Shown: positions 28,001 to 40,600 of the stretch, in pieces
How the letters are laid out: every line of letters begins with the position of its first letter
How positions within the stretch are numbered: position 1 is the first letter of the stretch
Assembly: GCA_964035545.1 (NCBI GenBank)
Contig: OZ037766.1
Coordinates: 14,747,222-14,807,221 of the forward strand
DNA from: Bugula neritina
Lineage: Eukaryota > Bryozoa > Gymnolaemata > Cheilostomatida > Bugulidae
DNA: 60,000 nt
Direction: 5' to 3'
The notes under the pieces: generated by a model
Seen by the model: only the letters and a program-made list of their open reading frames with translations
Databases searched by the model: none
What the model was told of the DNA's origin: nothing
Position numbers and translations under genes: made by a program

Positions 28001-31000
28001 TATATTTTACTACATTCCTTATTTGGTTTGGAAAATTGTTAAAACTGCCTCTTTTTCAATCATATTATTTCTCTGCCGCTTCCCATTCTCATAACATTAA
28101 CCTCGATATGTTTAACAATTGATAACATATTTTATTCCTTGATATATTTTTATAGTGTTCTAATATTTTGCATATTGTTTACAGGAAGGTGATACTGGCG
28201 AAGGCGATGGAGAGGCCAAACCTTACAGTATGTAAATTTAACTTTTTACACAAAATAATTTTTCAATAGAAGGAATGCATCAAGGGTGTATAACATTTCT
28301 CACCGAATTATTTCTACATGTTCAACAGCTGCACAAGACTTTTTTAAACGTTTGCTGTTTTTGTTGCAGTATTTCTACTAAAATAGCTACTTGGCTTTTA
28401 CAAAGAAATTTATATTTGTATATCCTAATGTATACAACGAAACAGAGTTATGTTTAATATTTTTTGCTAAAAACCAGTCGCCAAAACTGAAAATATTCAG
28501 AACCATTTGTTGGTTTGGGGCATCTAGTTAGTCACCCCTACTCTGCATGGTTTAGTTTATTATTGAGCATATGTCTTATAGATTTGAAACCAGGAGTAAA
28601 GTTGGTGACGGATAAAGACATTGAACTCGACCCTACCATTACGCTGATCCCTGTAAATGACGAAGATAAGCTCAAGTTCTTCTGTCTCATGTGTAGAGTT
28701 GCTTTGCTTACAGAAGAGGTGTGTTACATCTGCCATCACTTTTATACAGGCAGCTTATTGGCTGGGTGTAGTTTATATCTAGTTTTTAGACAGTTCATAG
28801 CAAAATTAGTATTTGAGTAGTATTTAGATAATTCTCCTCTGAAAATGAAGTTCTGCATTGTGATTTCTCCAACTTGGTAAGCAGTCTTGTGATATCTACT
28901 CAGTGAACAATTATAGCTACTACATGCATTGGTTAATTGTATACAATAGAATAAATCTGACCTCGGAATTTCTACAGGAATTAGTACTTATTCTGCTCTA
29001 TGCTAAGTCTCTGTTGCAGAATAAACTGTGTCATGATTGGTCACCTACCCATTTAAAGAAAGTCCAGGAGCTAGCAGACTTGGCCAAAAACAAGTCAGAT
29101 GATGTGGCATTGTGTGAACCATGTGGGGTAAATTACCAGTTGTAGAATTAGTTTTTATTTGCATTGTACAGTAAGTGATGAATTGTGAGTGAATCATGAG
29201 TTGTGAGTGAATCATGAGTTGTGAGTGAGTTATGAGTTGTGAAGGAGTTATGAGTTGTGAGTTATGAATAAGGCAGTTTATAATTAATGTTAATAAACAT
29301 GTTTGTAGGTGCTGCATAAAGCTGAAGAGGAAACTGACCACAAGGCGACAGAACAACATGAAGATAACATTCACTGGAGACTGGCAGTGTGTGATATTTG
29401 TGTGTGTAAATACAATGACATCTCCAGCTTGGAGAAGCACTTCCTCTCCAGCAGACATCGGAAGCAGCTAGACAAGGTCAAAAGCAACGGGATGGAACCA
29501 GACGCTCTCGTATGTCATACTTCATACTTACTACTAAAATAGGGCTTTAAGTACTCTTCAAGTGTAACTGTTGTTTTTGTACTAGCCTATTACAAGATGT
29601 ACATACATCATGGAATGTGAAAATATACAATAAATAGTTTGTATTTGACCAGGTTATTGTTAATTTTTTTACCAACTGTGTTTCAGACTGAATTCTTTGA
29701 GAATGTCAACTCGCAGCTTGCGGTGAAAAGAGCTTCTTTTTGTCTGATTTGTACTACTTCCTGTGGGAATTCCGAGGTTAGATCTATTTTATTGTATACA
29801 AATAACCAATGCATGTAGTAAGCTATAATTGTTCACTGAGTAGACATTACAAGACTGTTGACCAAGACTGCTAGTACAACTAAATAATATGTCTCAGCTA
29901 GCCTGCTGGCATAGGCCTATTGTTCAAGTTAGGAGTTTTTAATACTCGAGTAAACTCGAAAATTAAATAACTAAACCTAATCTCTCTTTATGTAGTGAGT
30001 ATAAAAGAATATTGTTGACTACTGAAATAAGTTTTAGTGTGTTCATTCCTGAGGCGTCACCACACATCACTGAGAAATAGTTGCACTGTCCAATACAGCT
30101 GTCAAGGGCACACAATTCTTATGTGTCTGTCACACATCGCCGCTTTGTGAAGTGTTGAACTACTCATGAGTTTTTTTTATTCAATTTAATACCAAGATCT
30201 TCATTTAGAACCTGGAGGTTCACAATGTGTTGTCTGAGTCGTTCCACAAGCGCATGGCTGAGAAGGCGTCTGAAGCAGGAGAGAACCAGTTCTACTGCTA
30301 CTGTTGTGATGTAAGTGTTTCTACTGTTATATAATTAAAGTACGCCATGCATCACAATGTATAATTTGATATTTGTATTTCTAATATGCTTGCTGCAAAT
30401 GTTTGTTGGGATATTTGTGTAAGGATATATAATTTATGTTTCTAGGTGATACTCAACGAATCAGATAGAAGGTTTCATGGCAAAAGCACAAAACATCGAA
30501 CTCTCAAAGGGAATGGGCGTAGTTTCAGGTGCGAGGATTGTGATATGAAGTTAGATGAGGAATTCAAGCTAAATTCTCACATGCGTAGCAAGTCACACCT
30601 TAGAAAGGTTGTTATTATTCATCATTGAACCTGTATTTGTTACATTTATTATATTTTACTTTTTCCTGAAGCCCCAAGGAATGGGACTTCACTCTAGTTG
30701 TATTTTGGCCTAGCAATATTTGCTCTGCTGTTTAGCTCACACTAGAGTGTAGGTAGAGGCGAGTAGTGACGCTGTATCTTATAAACTGCCAGCAAGGAAG
30801 CCGCAGTTGAAAATTAATAGGAATTTCTATGAAAACCTAAGTATTTAACTATCCAATCAGTGTGGGGCGTCTTGATATTTATAAAAACACCTGCTGATTG
30901 CGGTTAAGTATTTGAGTTTCTGTATTGTTGAGTGACTCTCGATGTGGTTGAGTAAAACCAGCTTTGACCTTAAATAAAATGACATTAAAACTGTAGAACA

Positions 31001-34000
31001 TTCTAGAAGGAAATGTATTGCCGTAGTTACAAGTATGTTTACCGTATATTTTATATATTATAAGAGTAGATGGTGTAAATTTTAGATCCGCGTGTGTATT
31101 GCACATGTTGGTACCTAAATCTTAACATATGCAATATTATAAGCACATTATGCAATGTACACTCCCTGTTACTCTAACTGGACAGAGTGGAGATAGGTGA
31201 CGATTATGTAATGTACACTTACTTATATTGCAGGTTGAAAGAAGAAAGGCCTTACAAGAATATGCTAAAGCATCTGTTATAGTTGAGTGGAAAGAAAAGC
31301 AGTTGAAGGCAGCAAAAAAGATCATTGGTTGGTTGTGTTATGTGTGCAGTGGTAATCTGTAGACAATACTGTAGTTAGTAATGTAGCATACATTGTACTG
31401 TAATTAGTAATGTAGCATACATAGTACTGTAGTTAGTGATGTAGTATACATTGTACTGTAGTTAGTGATGTAGTATACATTGTACTGTAGTTAGTGATGT
31501 AGTATACATTGTACTGTAGTTAGTGATGTAGTATACATTGTACTGTAGTTGGTGATGTAGTATACATTGTATATAGGTACTTATGTAATATGCACTAAAC
31601 TCAGTAGTACTAATGTTGTACAGACATTGCTATAGTTAATAATGTTGTATTAATTATACTATATTTAGTATTGCAGTGTATATTTAGTGATTTTTGCTAA
31701 CTAGAAAAGAATTATATCGTAATAGTCTCAAGAGGTCATGTATGCTGTAAAGTCTTTATAGGCTGCAATAGTCATCACCTTATGTCGAAATCTTGTATTG
31801 AGTGATAACTGATAAGATTATTCCACAATAATAAAATGTATCATAGTCGTTGTGTCTAGAAACTTGCATTGTATAAATATGCTTTGCAATTAGCAATTAA
31901 TATTTCATTTGAAGGGTTCAAGTTTTCCTATAATTATGCAAGAGGTCTCGTTGTAGCACGCTAGTGCACTGTATGGTTTTAGACTTTTTCTTTCTACTAT
32001 TTCACTTTCATGTCTTTAGGAAAGTTTAAACGCATTTAGTGAAATTAAAGTGAGTTGATTTGCAAGAGAATGAAAAGCATTTTCTAATTATCGGGATTGA
32101 TGTTCTTCTTCTGTGTTTCTAGTATTTGCTCACTTTAAATATTTGCTCAGAAAAGTTTGGAGCTTTACTAAGTTATGCCTTGTGAGAAAGGGTTTAGTGG
32201 AATTGTCTGCCCTTATATATTTTTTATCAAACTGTAATTGTATTAGTAGATAAGCTGCAGAGAAAGCAAGAGAATGAAGAGGATCAAAGTACAGCCAATC
32301 AACAGCCTGCTGAGATTAACAGCAGTAGGTCTTTCCTCACTGTTAAACTATTAAACGCTGGTTGGTCAATGCGTAATAGCTTCATTTCTTCATATTTCAT
32401 GCATTTTTTATTTTCTGTGTCATAATACATATAATTTCATAATTTTCAAGTGAAAATATGTTTTGTCTCAGTTTGTACTAAATTAAGGAAATTGACCAAT
32501 AATTATAAGTATGATCCGATGCTATTATATTTATGGCTTATAGAACGTTCATGTATAATATAATAGTTTGTATGCCTTTCAAAGATGTGTAATTATCTCC
32601 CTTGTATTCAGATACAGATGTGATACCCGTTGCTGGAGATTTCTGCTCTCTCTGTAATGTCTTCTACCTATTTGATGCCGCAGTTGATGAGCTTTGTCTT
32701 CACGTCCAGAAGTCACGGGTGAGCATCCAGTGTTCCATTCATGCAGGCATAAACTCGTACTGCAAGTGCTCCTTAATGCCACCTCGTGTTTGCTATTTAT
32801 TAGTGATATTATAGCAGCATGTTTGAATTGTTTATGCATGTCTAATGATTAAAACAATGATCAGGTCAAGTGTTTCAGTGTCCACTTTTCAACAGTATTC
32901 TAAATATGAAACTTTAAAAGGTTCGCAGAAGCAATATAAGTCTGGATTTCTAAATGATATCGCCAGCTGTTCTTAGTAATAAACATATGCAATCATTACT
33001 CTGCATTAGTTGGCTGGATTTTCTTCTAGTGAATTTTCACATAACAGCAAAAAATAGAAAAATACATGTTGTTACTTTTAGTAGCCTTTTCATTCGGCTT
33101 AGAATCTTATGCTATCAGATAGTCCTCTTAGCTGAGCAACAACTTTAGCTCAGCTGAGATACTTTTTTACACAACTTGAGTACTTCACAAACTTTGCTGA
33201 AATAAAGTAGAATTCTCTAGAATAGTTTATCTGACAACCACAATGTTGCTATATGAATATATTACAGCTGGGTGCTAGTTGTGCTGTAGCATTAAGAGTT
33301 TGTACTTTTCTTGCAGGGTATTTATAAGGCATGTGTAGAAACTGAGGATAACGTGTCTGCGGACAAGAATATTGACAGCTGTGAGGATGTGGAGGTAGTT
33401 AATGAAGATGAATCTGGTGTAGTGTCCTTCCTTAAAGGGAGTTTCCTGTTGACTTGGTGTGGTTTAATGGCATTAATGTGATAGTGTGTTGTAGTAAAAT
33501 AGTTCTATTGTAATATAGTGTTGTATAGTGAAATGATAGTCTAGTACCATATGTAATGATAAAGTGTAATATAAGTATATCTAGAATTTCAATTTTTATA
33601 ATCAGCCATCGACCTAGCCTGTTGTTTTTTGGCTTGACAATTAGATTTTTTTCTGTTTCTGGGAATGGAATTTTTGTTGACACCAGTTTAAGAAGTATTA
33701 CACACATTATCTGTCGTTGTTTATCAGTGTTGGTATTGTTCTAGAAGGAAGATGGAGAGGAACAGCAGGTGGGGGAAGAATATGATTTGATAGCAGATGC
33801 TGAGTTACATGAAGCGGGGAAAGATATTACTGGAGAAACAGGGGAAGAAGCAGATGAAGAAGCAGATAAGGTAGTCGAAGGAGAAGCAGATAAAGTCGCA
33901 GAAGGGGACACAGATGAAGTAGCAGAAAGTGAAGCAGATGTAATAGTAAAGGAGGAAGCAGTTGAAGTTGTACAGAATAAAGCAACGGATGAAGTTGATG

Positions 34001-34711
34001 AAGCAGCGGGTGAAGTTGCAGATGAAATGGCAGATAATATTGCAAATGATTGTGATGAAGATGTAGTTGTGAAGATAGAAGGAGAGGGTGTGGCCGGAGC
34101 AGACGGATCTGCAGGTACCAAGTCTGGTGAGTGAATGTCTCACTATTGAAATTGTGCGCATGTGAATGCCAACTGTGTCATCTTTTCATTTAAAGAAGTG
34201 ATGAGTTTCACTGGCACCTTTTTTTAGTTTTACTGACACTCATTAAAGTCATATTGATATGGAAAGTCACCCTACTAATTGTAATACATGACTTTACTTG
34301 CTTGATGATGTTTAAAAATAGTCATTGCGATTAAATAAGATGTATAATTACACAACTTAAAGTTTTTAGTTTTTACTTTCTAGCTTTATTCAATGCCCTT
34401 TGAGTAATTTATTTAATAAAGGAAGTAGTTAACTATCAATAACTAAAATCTGTCCTTTAACTGGAAATGTGTCAGTAAAGTAAGTGAGCATAAGCAATAC
34501 TTTTGACCATATGCTTTTATAAGGCGGAACAACTAGGTGAAATTGTCTACTCATCAAATTCAATTTTTGACTGAAAATTGTGAAGCTATAAACTACAGAC
34601 AGTGTTCTGTGTTGTTATTCCATAGTTTACAAGTAAATAATAATATGGTTGGAACTAATTTACGTCATCACTTGTATGATTCTTACAGAGCCAGCTACTG
34701 GAGATGTGTAA
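25057..34711 (+). CDS. Multi-zinc-finger (U1/matrin-type) probable RNA-binding protein, 22 exons, 901 residues
   Basis: Exons: 25057-25218, 25421-25522, 25643-25757, 25931-26041, 26172-26506, 26616-26651, 26871-26921, 27259-27366, 27591-27650, 28185-28227, 28582-28718, 29020-29127, 29309-29509, 29687-29776, 30209-30310, 30446-30607, 31234-31351, 32250-32324, 32612-32718, 33317-33394, 33745-34126, 34689-34711. All phases agree. Residues 1-125 are Ala/Tyr/Pro-rich (AAAYAAYAAAYQ, as in ZFR-like N-termini); an RG/GGPR-rich segment follows at about 170-270. Seven C-x2-C-x11/12-H-x5/7-H fingers start at Cys329, 409, 452, 484, 542, 583 and 616. Two half-fingers at Cys676 and Cys717 lack proper histidines. 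The tail (about 770-895) is acidic, with EADK.AEGD repeats. Such fingers in ZNF346/JAZ, ZNF385 and ZFR bind dsRNA or structured RNA, so RNA binding is the likely role. There is no DZF domain, so it is not ZFR itself. The donor after 26041 (G|GTTGGT) is weak but required by phase. Confidence 0.88.
27768..27851. repeat. 48 bp GC-rich insert between perfect 18 bp direct repeats
   Basis: ATACTTGTTTACCCTATC occurs at 27768-27785 and again, perfectly, at 27834-27851. Between them lie 48 GC-rich bases containing CGCCACCCGCGCAGGACC and a doubled AAAGGTGACC. The host intron is strongly AT-rich. This looks like an insertion with a long target duplication, or a repair filler. Confidence 0.8.
29175..29268. 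repeat. 18 bp minisatellite in an intron of the zinc-finger gene
   Basis: About five units of GTGAATCATGAGTTGTGA or close variants (GTGAGTTATGAGTTGTGA) lie shortly after the donor at 29127. The array accounts for the repetitive minus-strand open frame here, which is not a gene. Confidence 0.8.
31368..31572. repeat. 29 bp minisatellite in an intron of the zinc-finger gene
   Basis: About seven units built on TACTGTAGTTAGTGATGTAG plus TATACATTG. The first units are more diverged (TAATGTAGCATACAT) and the middle ones nearly identical. The array starts about 15 bases after the splice donor at 31351. Confidence 0.85.
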
Positions 34712-35770
34712 TAACTGAGGTTCAGATGAGTACAACATAAGTTACGGTTAGTCTTATATTCTTCAACTGATTTTCAAGTTATATAAAATTTTGTTCTCTA
34801 ATAATGACGATTTTTTGATAGTGTGGTTTGCAGGGTTTTTCATTTAGACATATTTGATCTTTATGAGAAGAAATTCTTGTTGGTATTCCTTGTAGACTTC
34901 CAAATGGAAATTTATTGCTTTACCTAGTCTTAATAGCTAATAAAATGGTAAGTAGTTTTCTTGACAATGATGGGAATAGTAAAATAGCTTTCCCACGTAC
35001 TGGTAGGGTTTTTCATATTTTTTTACGAAATAAGTTATTAATAGGGTTTTGGGCTGTATCTCTCTCTCAGAATAATTACGAATTCAATAAAATATTTTTC
35101 AGAAGAAAGCATCCAGTTGCAAAATCACCGGTTTAGTGTTGGCCATCTTACGCAGAGTTTGCTGTTTACACTACCGACTATTACTATTTTTTTCAACTTG
35201 AAACAAAATACATCATCACAAATTTAATTTTCACTCATATCTTATTTCAATTTGCCATATTAAACAGTATTCATGTACTTTATTCTCTTTTCTTGCAGAT
35301 ATAATTGCCTACTATGAGGGTGTGGTGTTACAGAGTTCTATGAAATGAAAGGTACATATCTGTTGAATTGTTGACGATATTATCCACCAATTATCCACCT
35401 AACTTTCTAACACTTGGAACAAGAATCCCCTTAACTCTTGTCATCTATGGCATGAAATGCATTTAATTTATCAAAGAAGCTTAAATTTGATATAATTTTA
35501 GCAATTTCAAAGCTGCTTCAGCTTGAATTTTAAATCCTCGGAGACCTGTTTGGAAATAGTTATATATTCCATATGCCATGAACCTGTGTACTCATGCTAT
35601 CCACTGTATACTCTGTGATCAGATTGCACATTTTAAGCCTTCGTATTGTTTTTGAGACAATATTTCAAATTTAGAAATTGATATTAAATTTGCTAATTTA
35701 CTCCATTGCAATAAAATTATTATTTCTTTGTGTAACTTTATGGTCCTGTGTTAATAAAATGTGCAATTTT
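34712..35770 (+). other. 3' UTR of the zinc-finger gene and alternative last exon
   Basis: The main stop is at 34709-34711. A second possible last exon starts at 35299 after TTTTCTTGCAG and joins the phase-1 donor at 34126. It encodes DIIAYYEGVVLQSSMK and stops at 35346-35348, which would replace the ending EPATGDV. AATAAA signals occur near 34936, 35088, 35710 and 35752, so the transcription unit probably ends between about 34.95 and 35.78 kb. Confidence 0.5.
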
Positions 35771-37289
35771 ATAGCCAACCGTTCATCTATTTAAGACATG
35801 TACTTCAGATCCACAGCAGCACCTCTGTGTGTTTGGAAAAGATCCTCTTTTGTATAATTATGATAGTCTGAAGAGTACAAACATGTGGTCTGCACCAAAC
35901 AAGGCTATACTGCCCAAATCTTCTGTCCCCACCATTACCAGAAATTGGTGTCAGTTTTTAAGTAAATATTTACTTCTAGTCCTACCTCACAGTCGTAACA
36001 GCTGGCTCCACACAGCTTGACTATTCCTGTGTGGATGTCCTTGCTAACACTATTTATAATCTCCAAGTACACTTCATGGCTGAGCCATACAACACAGAAT
36101 TTGTACATCAAGAATAGCTTTTTCTGTGTGCTATAAAAGCGCAAGGCCATCCATCATCTGAGCTGGTCTATCCATTACCATTGGCTTGGTGTTTCTGCAA
36201 TGCAACACCGCCATAGCACTGCTATAAGACAGTTTCACAGCTGTCTACCACCCAGTGCACTCTGCCTGACCCTGTGTTGACCTTCACTCTGACCTAAGTT
36301 TATCGTAAAAGCAGAGGTTTGCAACCAATCACATCTGTTAGATGGTAATCTGGCTGTAGTATGGATATGAACCACCTACCAAAGCTAAACCTCTAGCTCA
36401 TGGTTTATTACTACAAGCTGCCATAAATTGAAGACCTGCACTAGGTTGGTACATGAAACAAGATGAGAGTGTTTCTCGTATATGATATAGCATAAGCCCA
36501 CTAACCTCACAACTTCTACTCTTTAGTAAATTAAACCAAACATTTATAAGCTTTACAGTTTTAGAGTTTGTTTAAAATTTGTACTCTTACTATGGTTAAA
36601 TTTTCTATTTAGTTTGCTAGTTTTTCTTAGCTATTTTTATCTGAAGTTGGTGGGTTTGAGCTTAATCTAAAATGAGAAATAATTTTTCATTCTGTTTTGT
36701 TTTGTGCTGATTATTAACCAGGTTCATGTTGCTTCAATATGTTCACCTACAGTATGTAGATACTATAGTTTTTTCTGCTCACTCTATCAGTTAATCAACA
36801 GTTTACTTTACACCACAATTCTATTTATTTACTTTTATTTCATTCTTGTTTTTTAGGGCCAACAATAAAAAAACATGTAAGTAGTTGCCTTGTTGTATCT
36901 GTTGGGGGATAATAAAGGTATGTATAACAGTGCAATGTTTCAGGTGTAATAATCAGTATTATTGGTTATTTATTATTTAACTGTACTACCCAAGAAATTT
37001 GATAATTTTATCCATTTCAACCCAAATTGCAGGCTAGATATCCTTTATCTAGTGATAATTATTACTGAATTAAGCAATTTAGATTGTATAAAAAATAGTG
37101 TTTAAAATAATATATTTTTATGTCAGGTCTTGTTATTGTATGGTGGTTTATATGCAAATAACTATTTTAAGATCAGAATACATCAAGCACAGGTTTCTAG
37201 AAAAATGACCAAAATTTGAGTAATTTATCCTCTACTGACATAACCATACAGCCATCTTTCATTTCTGGCTGTGTAATTCACTATGACAA
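35771..37289. other. Region with competing short open frames, no firm gene
   Basis: GC is higher at about 35.8-36.3 kb than around it. On the plus strand an exon-like frame after TACTTCAG at 35811 reads CVFGKDPLLYNYDSLKS... to a GTAAAT donor near 35962. On the minus strand an ATG frame from 36150 reads MALRFYSTQKKLFLMYKF... to TGTGAG|GTAGGA near 35981. They overlap, so at most one is likely to be coding. Neither could be joined into a complete gene. It may be an old mobile element or pseudogene. Confidence 0.3.
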
Positions 37290-37487
37290 ATGGATAACGA
37301 TAAACCCAAATATATTTTTAGCTACCCCAATAACCACCAACCTAGTAAACCGCCAGGCATTAGTTTTGTTATGGAGATTGATAAGTTTTGTGAGAAGGTT
37401 CATCTATGTGCGTATGCTGCATTAACTGGCATGTTGCCAATAAACGTGGAACAACTAGACTTACCTCCTTACAAGCCGTCACATTAA
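37290..37487 (+). CDS. Possible 65-residue small protein or terminal exon
   Basis: The frame has ATG in good context (ACAAATGG) and encodes MDNDKPKYIFSYPNN..., with the later segment EIDKFCEKVHLCAYAAL and the end DLPPYKPSH. Composition is protein-like (charged residues well mixed, few simple repeats). An internal TTTTTAG at 37314-37320 could instead be a splice acceptor, making the part from SYPNN onward a last exon. It lies about 185 bases from the 3' end of the minus-strand MGC gene, so the two are convergent. I recognise no family. Confidence 0.25.
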   Translation: MDNDKPKYIFSYPNNHQPSKPPGISFVMEIDKFCEKVHLCAYAALTGMLPINVEQLDLPPYKPSH

Positions 37488-37557
37488 GGTTGGGACTATT
37501 AACCAGTATTAGTTCAAATCATTCATATTATCTTTATTATCACGAAACATCACAGAG

Positions 37558-37563
37558 TTTATT
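37558..37563 (-). terminator. Polyadenylation signal AATAAA (minus strand)
   Basis: AATAAA on the minus strand, about 110 bases after the stop codon of the MGC-protein gene. It is the best-placed signal for its 3' end; a second one lies near 37533-37538. Confidence 0.5.
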
Positions 37564-37671
37564 TAATACATGATATTTCTCAAACAAATAACAGAAAAAC
37601 AAAAAGATTGACACACAAATACATGTAATGGACTCTATAAACTTTATGTTGTAGCCTGGCTCTCTGAAAAC

Positions 37672-40600
37672 TTAGGCGCATTCTACCGGGTCGTGTTTAC
37701 CTCTCATTCTATATACCTATAGAAACAAAAAAGGTTTTATGGTTAGTTTTATGTAAAATGTGTAAATAACAAAGTTGAATTGAAGCATTTTTGCAAGTAT
37801 GGCCAAGTCAAAAAGAATCCCGAACTCTAACAACATAGTATTTTTTTCACTTAATTAGTTTATCACTATTTACTTGTTAGCTTCTTTCTTACACAACATA
37901 TACATTGTTTGGTTTATTAAAATCTTTATTTTGTTATATTTTCATATTCTTTCAGTCTTTCCATTACCGTTGGGCTGATGTACACTTACCGTTGGACTAA
38001 TGTACAAGTACTGTTGGACTAATGTGCACTTACTGTTGGACTGATGTGCACTTACCGTTGGGCTGATGTCATAAACTTGGTGTATCAGCATGTTTCTTGT
38101 AACCAAAGGTCTAGCTGAGCATGCTGGCTGTACAATGCCTGCTTCATTATCGTTACTATTGGTGTACTTGGCTGATTCATAGTAATGGCCTTCGTGAGCT
38201 AAGCAGGTTCTAACTGTGCGACGCCATTCTTCTGCCTAATTTGATATTTATTTATATAAGGTTAAAAAATATGGCCAAATCTAATGAAGCATATTTAATG
38301 TTTTATGTACTGTTTTAAAAATTAAGTTTTATTTGACAGTTGAACATATTTTATCAAACATTATATGTCTTCCTTTATCTAATAAATGGTATTCCACAAA
38401 CAAATTATACCCACAAGTGAATGATACACATGCGCTTCCACATTTTTTCTGTACGTGTTATTAGAATCAAATACTTTTTCTGGGATTTTTTGTTTGATTA
38501 TCAACTATATTTGTAACAAAATTTCTCAAAAAGCAATGCTACACATTTGCTTCCATGGAAACAATTATAAAAGACCATATTGTATACATACAGCGCTAGC
38601 TGTATCACGGTACCTAGGTAAATTTTGATGATAGATTGTGCAATGCATCAGAAAATAGCAGATGTTAAACTCACCCTATCGGCATTAGCATAGCGGTCAT
38701 GATAGGTACTGAGTGCATATGACGGAGTTACGATCTCGACGTCATGCAGTGCTTCTTGCGGTGTACACTCGACCACTCCATGTGCTAAACAAGGATCCTT
38801 CTCTGATTGGCACAGTGTGTGGACACAACTCATAGAAGGTGTTCTTGTGATGCTCTTTGTACACTTCTGCATCTGGTGCAGCTGTTATTACAAATAATTA
38901 ATTTTCTCATGTGTACATAAAGATATTCAAACATGACTTGTATGCTGCTAATAAATGAAATAACTACAGGTTGACTGGGATAATTCCCTCCTAACTAACA
39001 CTGCATGGGCACAGAGTTTAAATCATATATACACATGTAAAAATAAAATTTATGGGTCAACCATCCACTAAAATGACGAGCTTAGTGATCAACTGTATTG
39101 CCATCTCAAGAGTTACTTTTTATATAAGTATTAGAAGATATGATTTTGCTGTACTTTATAAGAAATCCATCAATTTACAATGCAGAAAGAAATAACAGTC
39201 CAAAAACTACCTCCTTCAATATCCTATGATAACATACCTGTAGACATCTATTTTCCCCTATGTTTTGTTAATCAAATATATACATATAATGATGGTGACA
39301 TATATATTTTCACATTGGGTAGCTTCATTACATATAATATAAAAAGTGCTAGACAGCAGTACACCTCCACACCATATATATATATATGCTTCAAATATAA
39401 TAATCAGAGATATGATGATGTAGGCTAAAGCTGGTCAGCAACTATTAAGGTTGTCCAACTCAACTCTTTTGACTCTTTGCAGTGTGTATGTTGAAACTTA
39501 GCTGCTTTGACTTTTTAAAATATTGACAAGATTTCAACACATATAATATAAATGATCTAGGCTATACATAAGTTATTGTGTTTTTGCTCATTTGTTTCAC
39601 ATTGTCATTCAGCACCAATTTTTATATAGCAGAAGCTAAAGGATTTTATGAAAAGTTACTACTAGAAAAGTTATCACTTCGATTGTTGAATACAAGTCAA
39701 AATTGTTTTTCTACAAATCCTAATTCATAATCGATATGTTCACCAACAAACAAAAACACGCTAAAACATTGGCTAAATTAGAAAGCAGGTACCTACTTTA
39801 CACCTGCCTTAATCTCATGTAATCTTTTAAAGTTCTAGATTGAAGCTGTGAATATTTTTACCAATATGTTTGTATAATAATTATAATGATAAAAATGGGA
39901 AACATAATTACTATTACTATTCACTGGGAAGACAATTCACAGTACCTCGATTTGCCTGACGCAAGTTTCATCTTGTCTATCTAAAAACACAGTTTCTCCA
40001 ATCTTCAGTGCTTCTTGTGCGTCAACACACATAGACATAATGGCTGTTGCCTCCCAAGGAAAATCGCATGTTCCTAAAAGTATTTCTTGTGCATTATGCA
40101 GTGTTGTGTTGTCTGTACACAGCGTCACACCTATGAAATACAGTCAGAGTACATTTAGTAGTGTGTGTGTGTAGAAAAAGTCATGAGCCTACCAAAAGAG
40201 AGATTACAATAATTTTTATGCTGTTAAGAGATAGTTCTAAATTGTTAGTAAATTTGATATATACGTATGACCATAGCAACAATATCGAAAAGAAACTTTA
40301 GCAAAATCATATGCATTCAACTTTTTTGTCAATTAAATGACAAGCTGTTATATTATTTTATAAATATCGTTGTAAGAAAGCATAGCAAATCTGTAGTCTA
40401 GTATTTTACATTTTGTAAAACACTAACTAATTGATTATATCACATTATATCAAGCAAGATATTACATATTACATAATAAAGCTTACCATTTTCTAACTCT
40501 CTGCATACTGTTTCTTCCTCTGCCATTTCCTTCAATGTTGTTTAAAAAATATTTTTGCAAATATATTTGAACATGTAATGGGCATCAATCTATGGATGAT

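Noticed and set aside
29045-29458. 137-codon minus-strand frame with HSQL repeats
   Set aside because: It lies opposite two strong zinc-finger exons and an 18 bp minisatellite; a shadow frame.
33741-34161. Several minus-strand frames of 70-126 codons
   Set aside because: All are antisense to the acidic repeat exon 33745-34126 of the zinc-finger gene.
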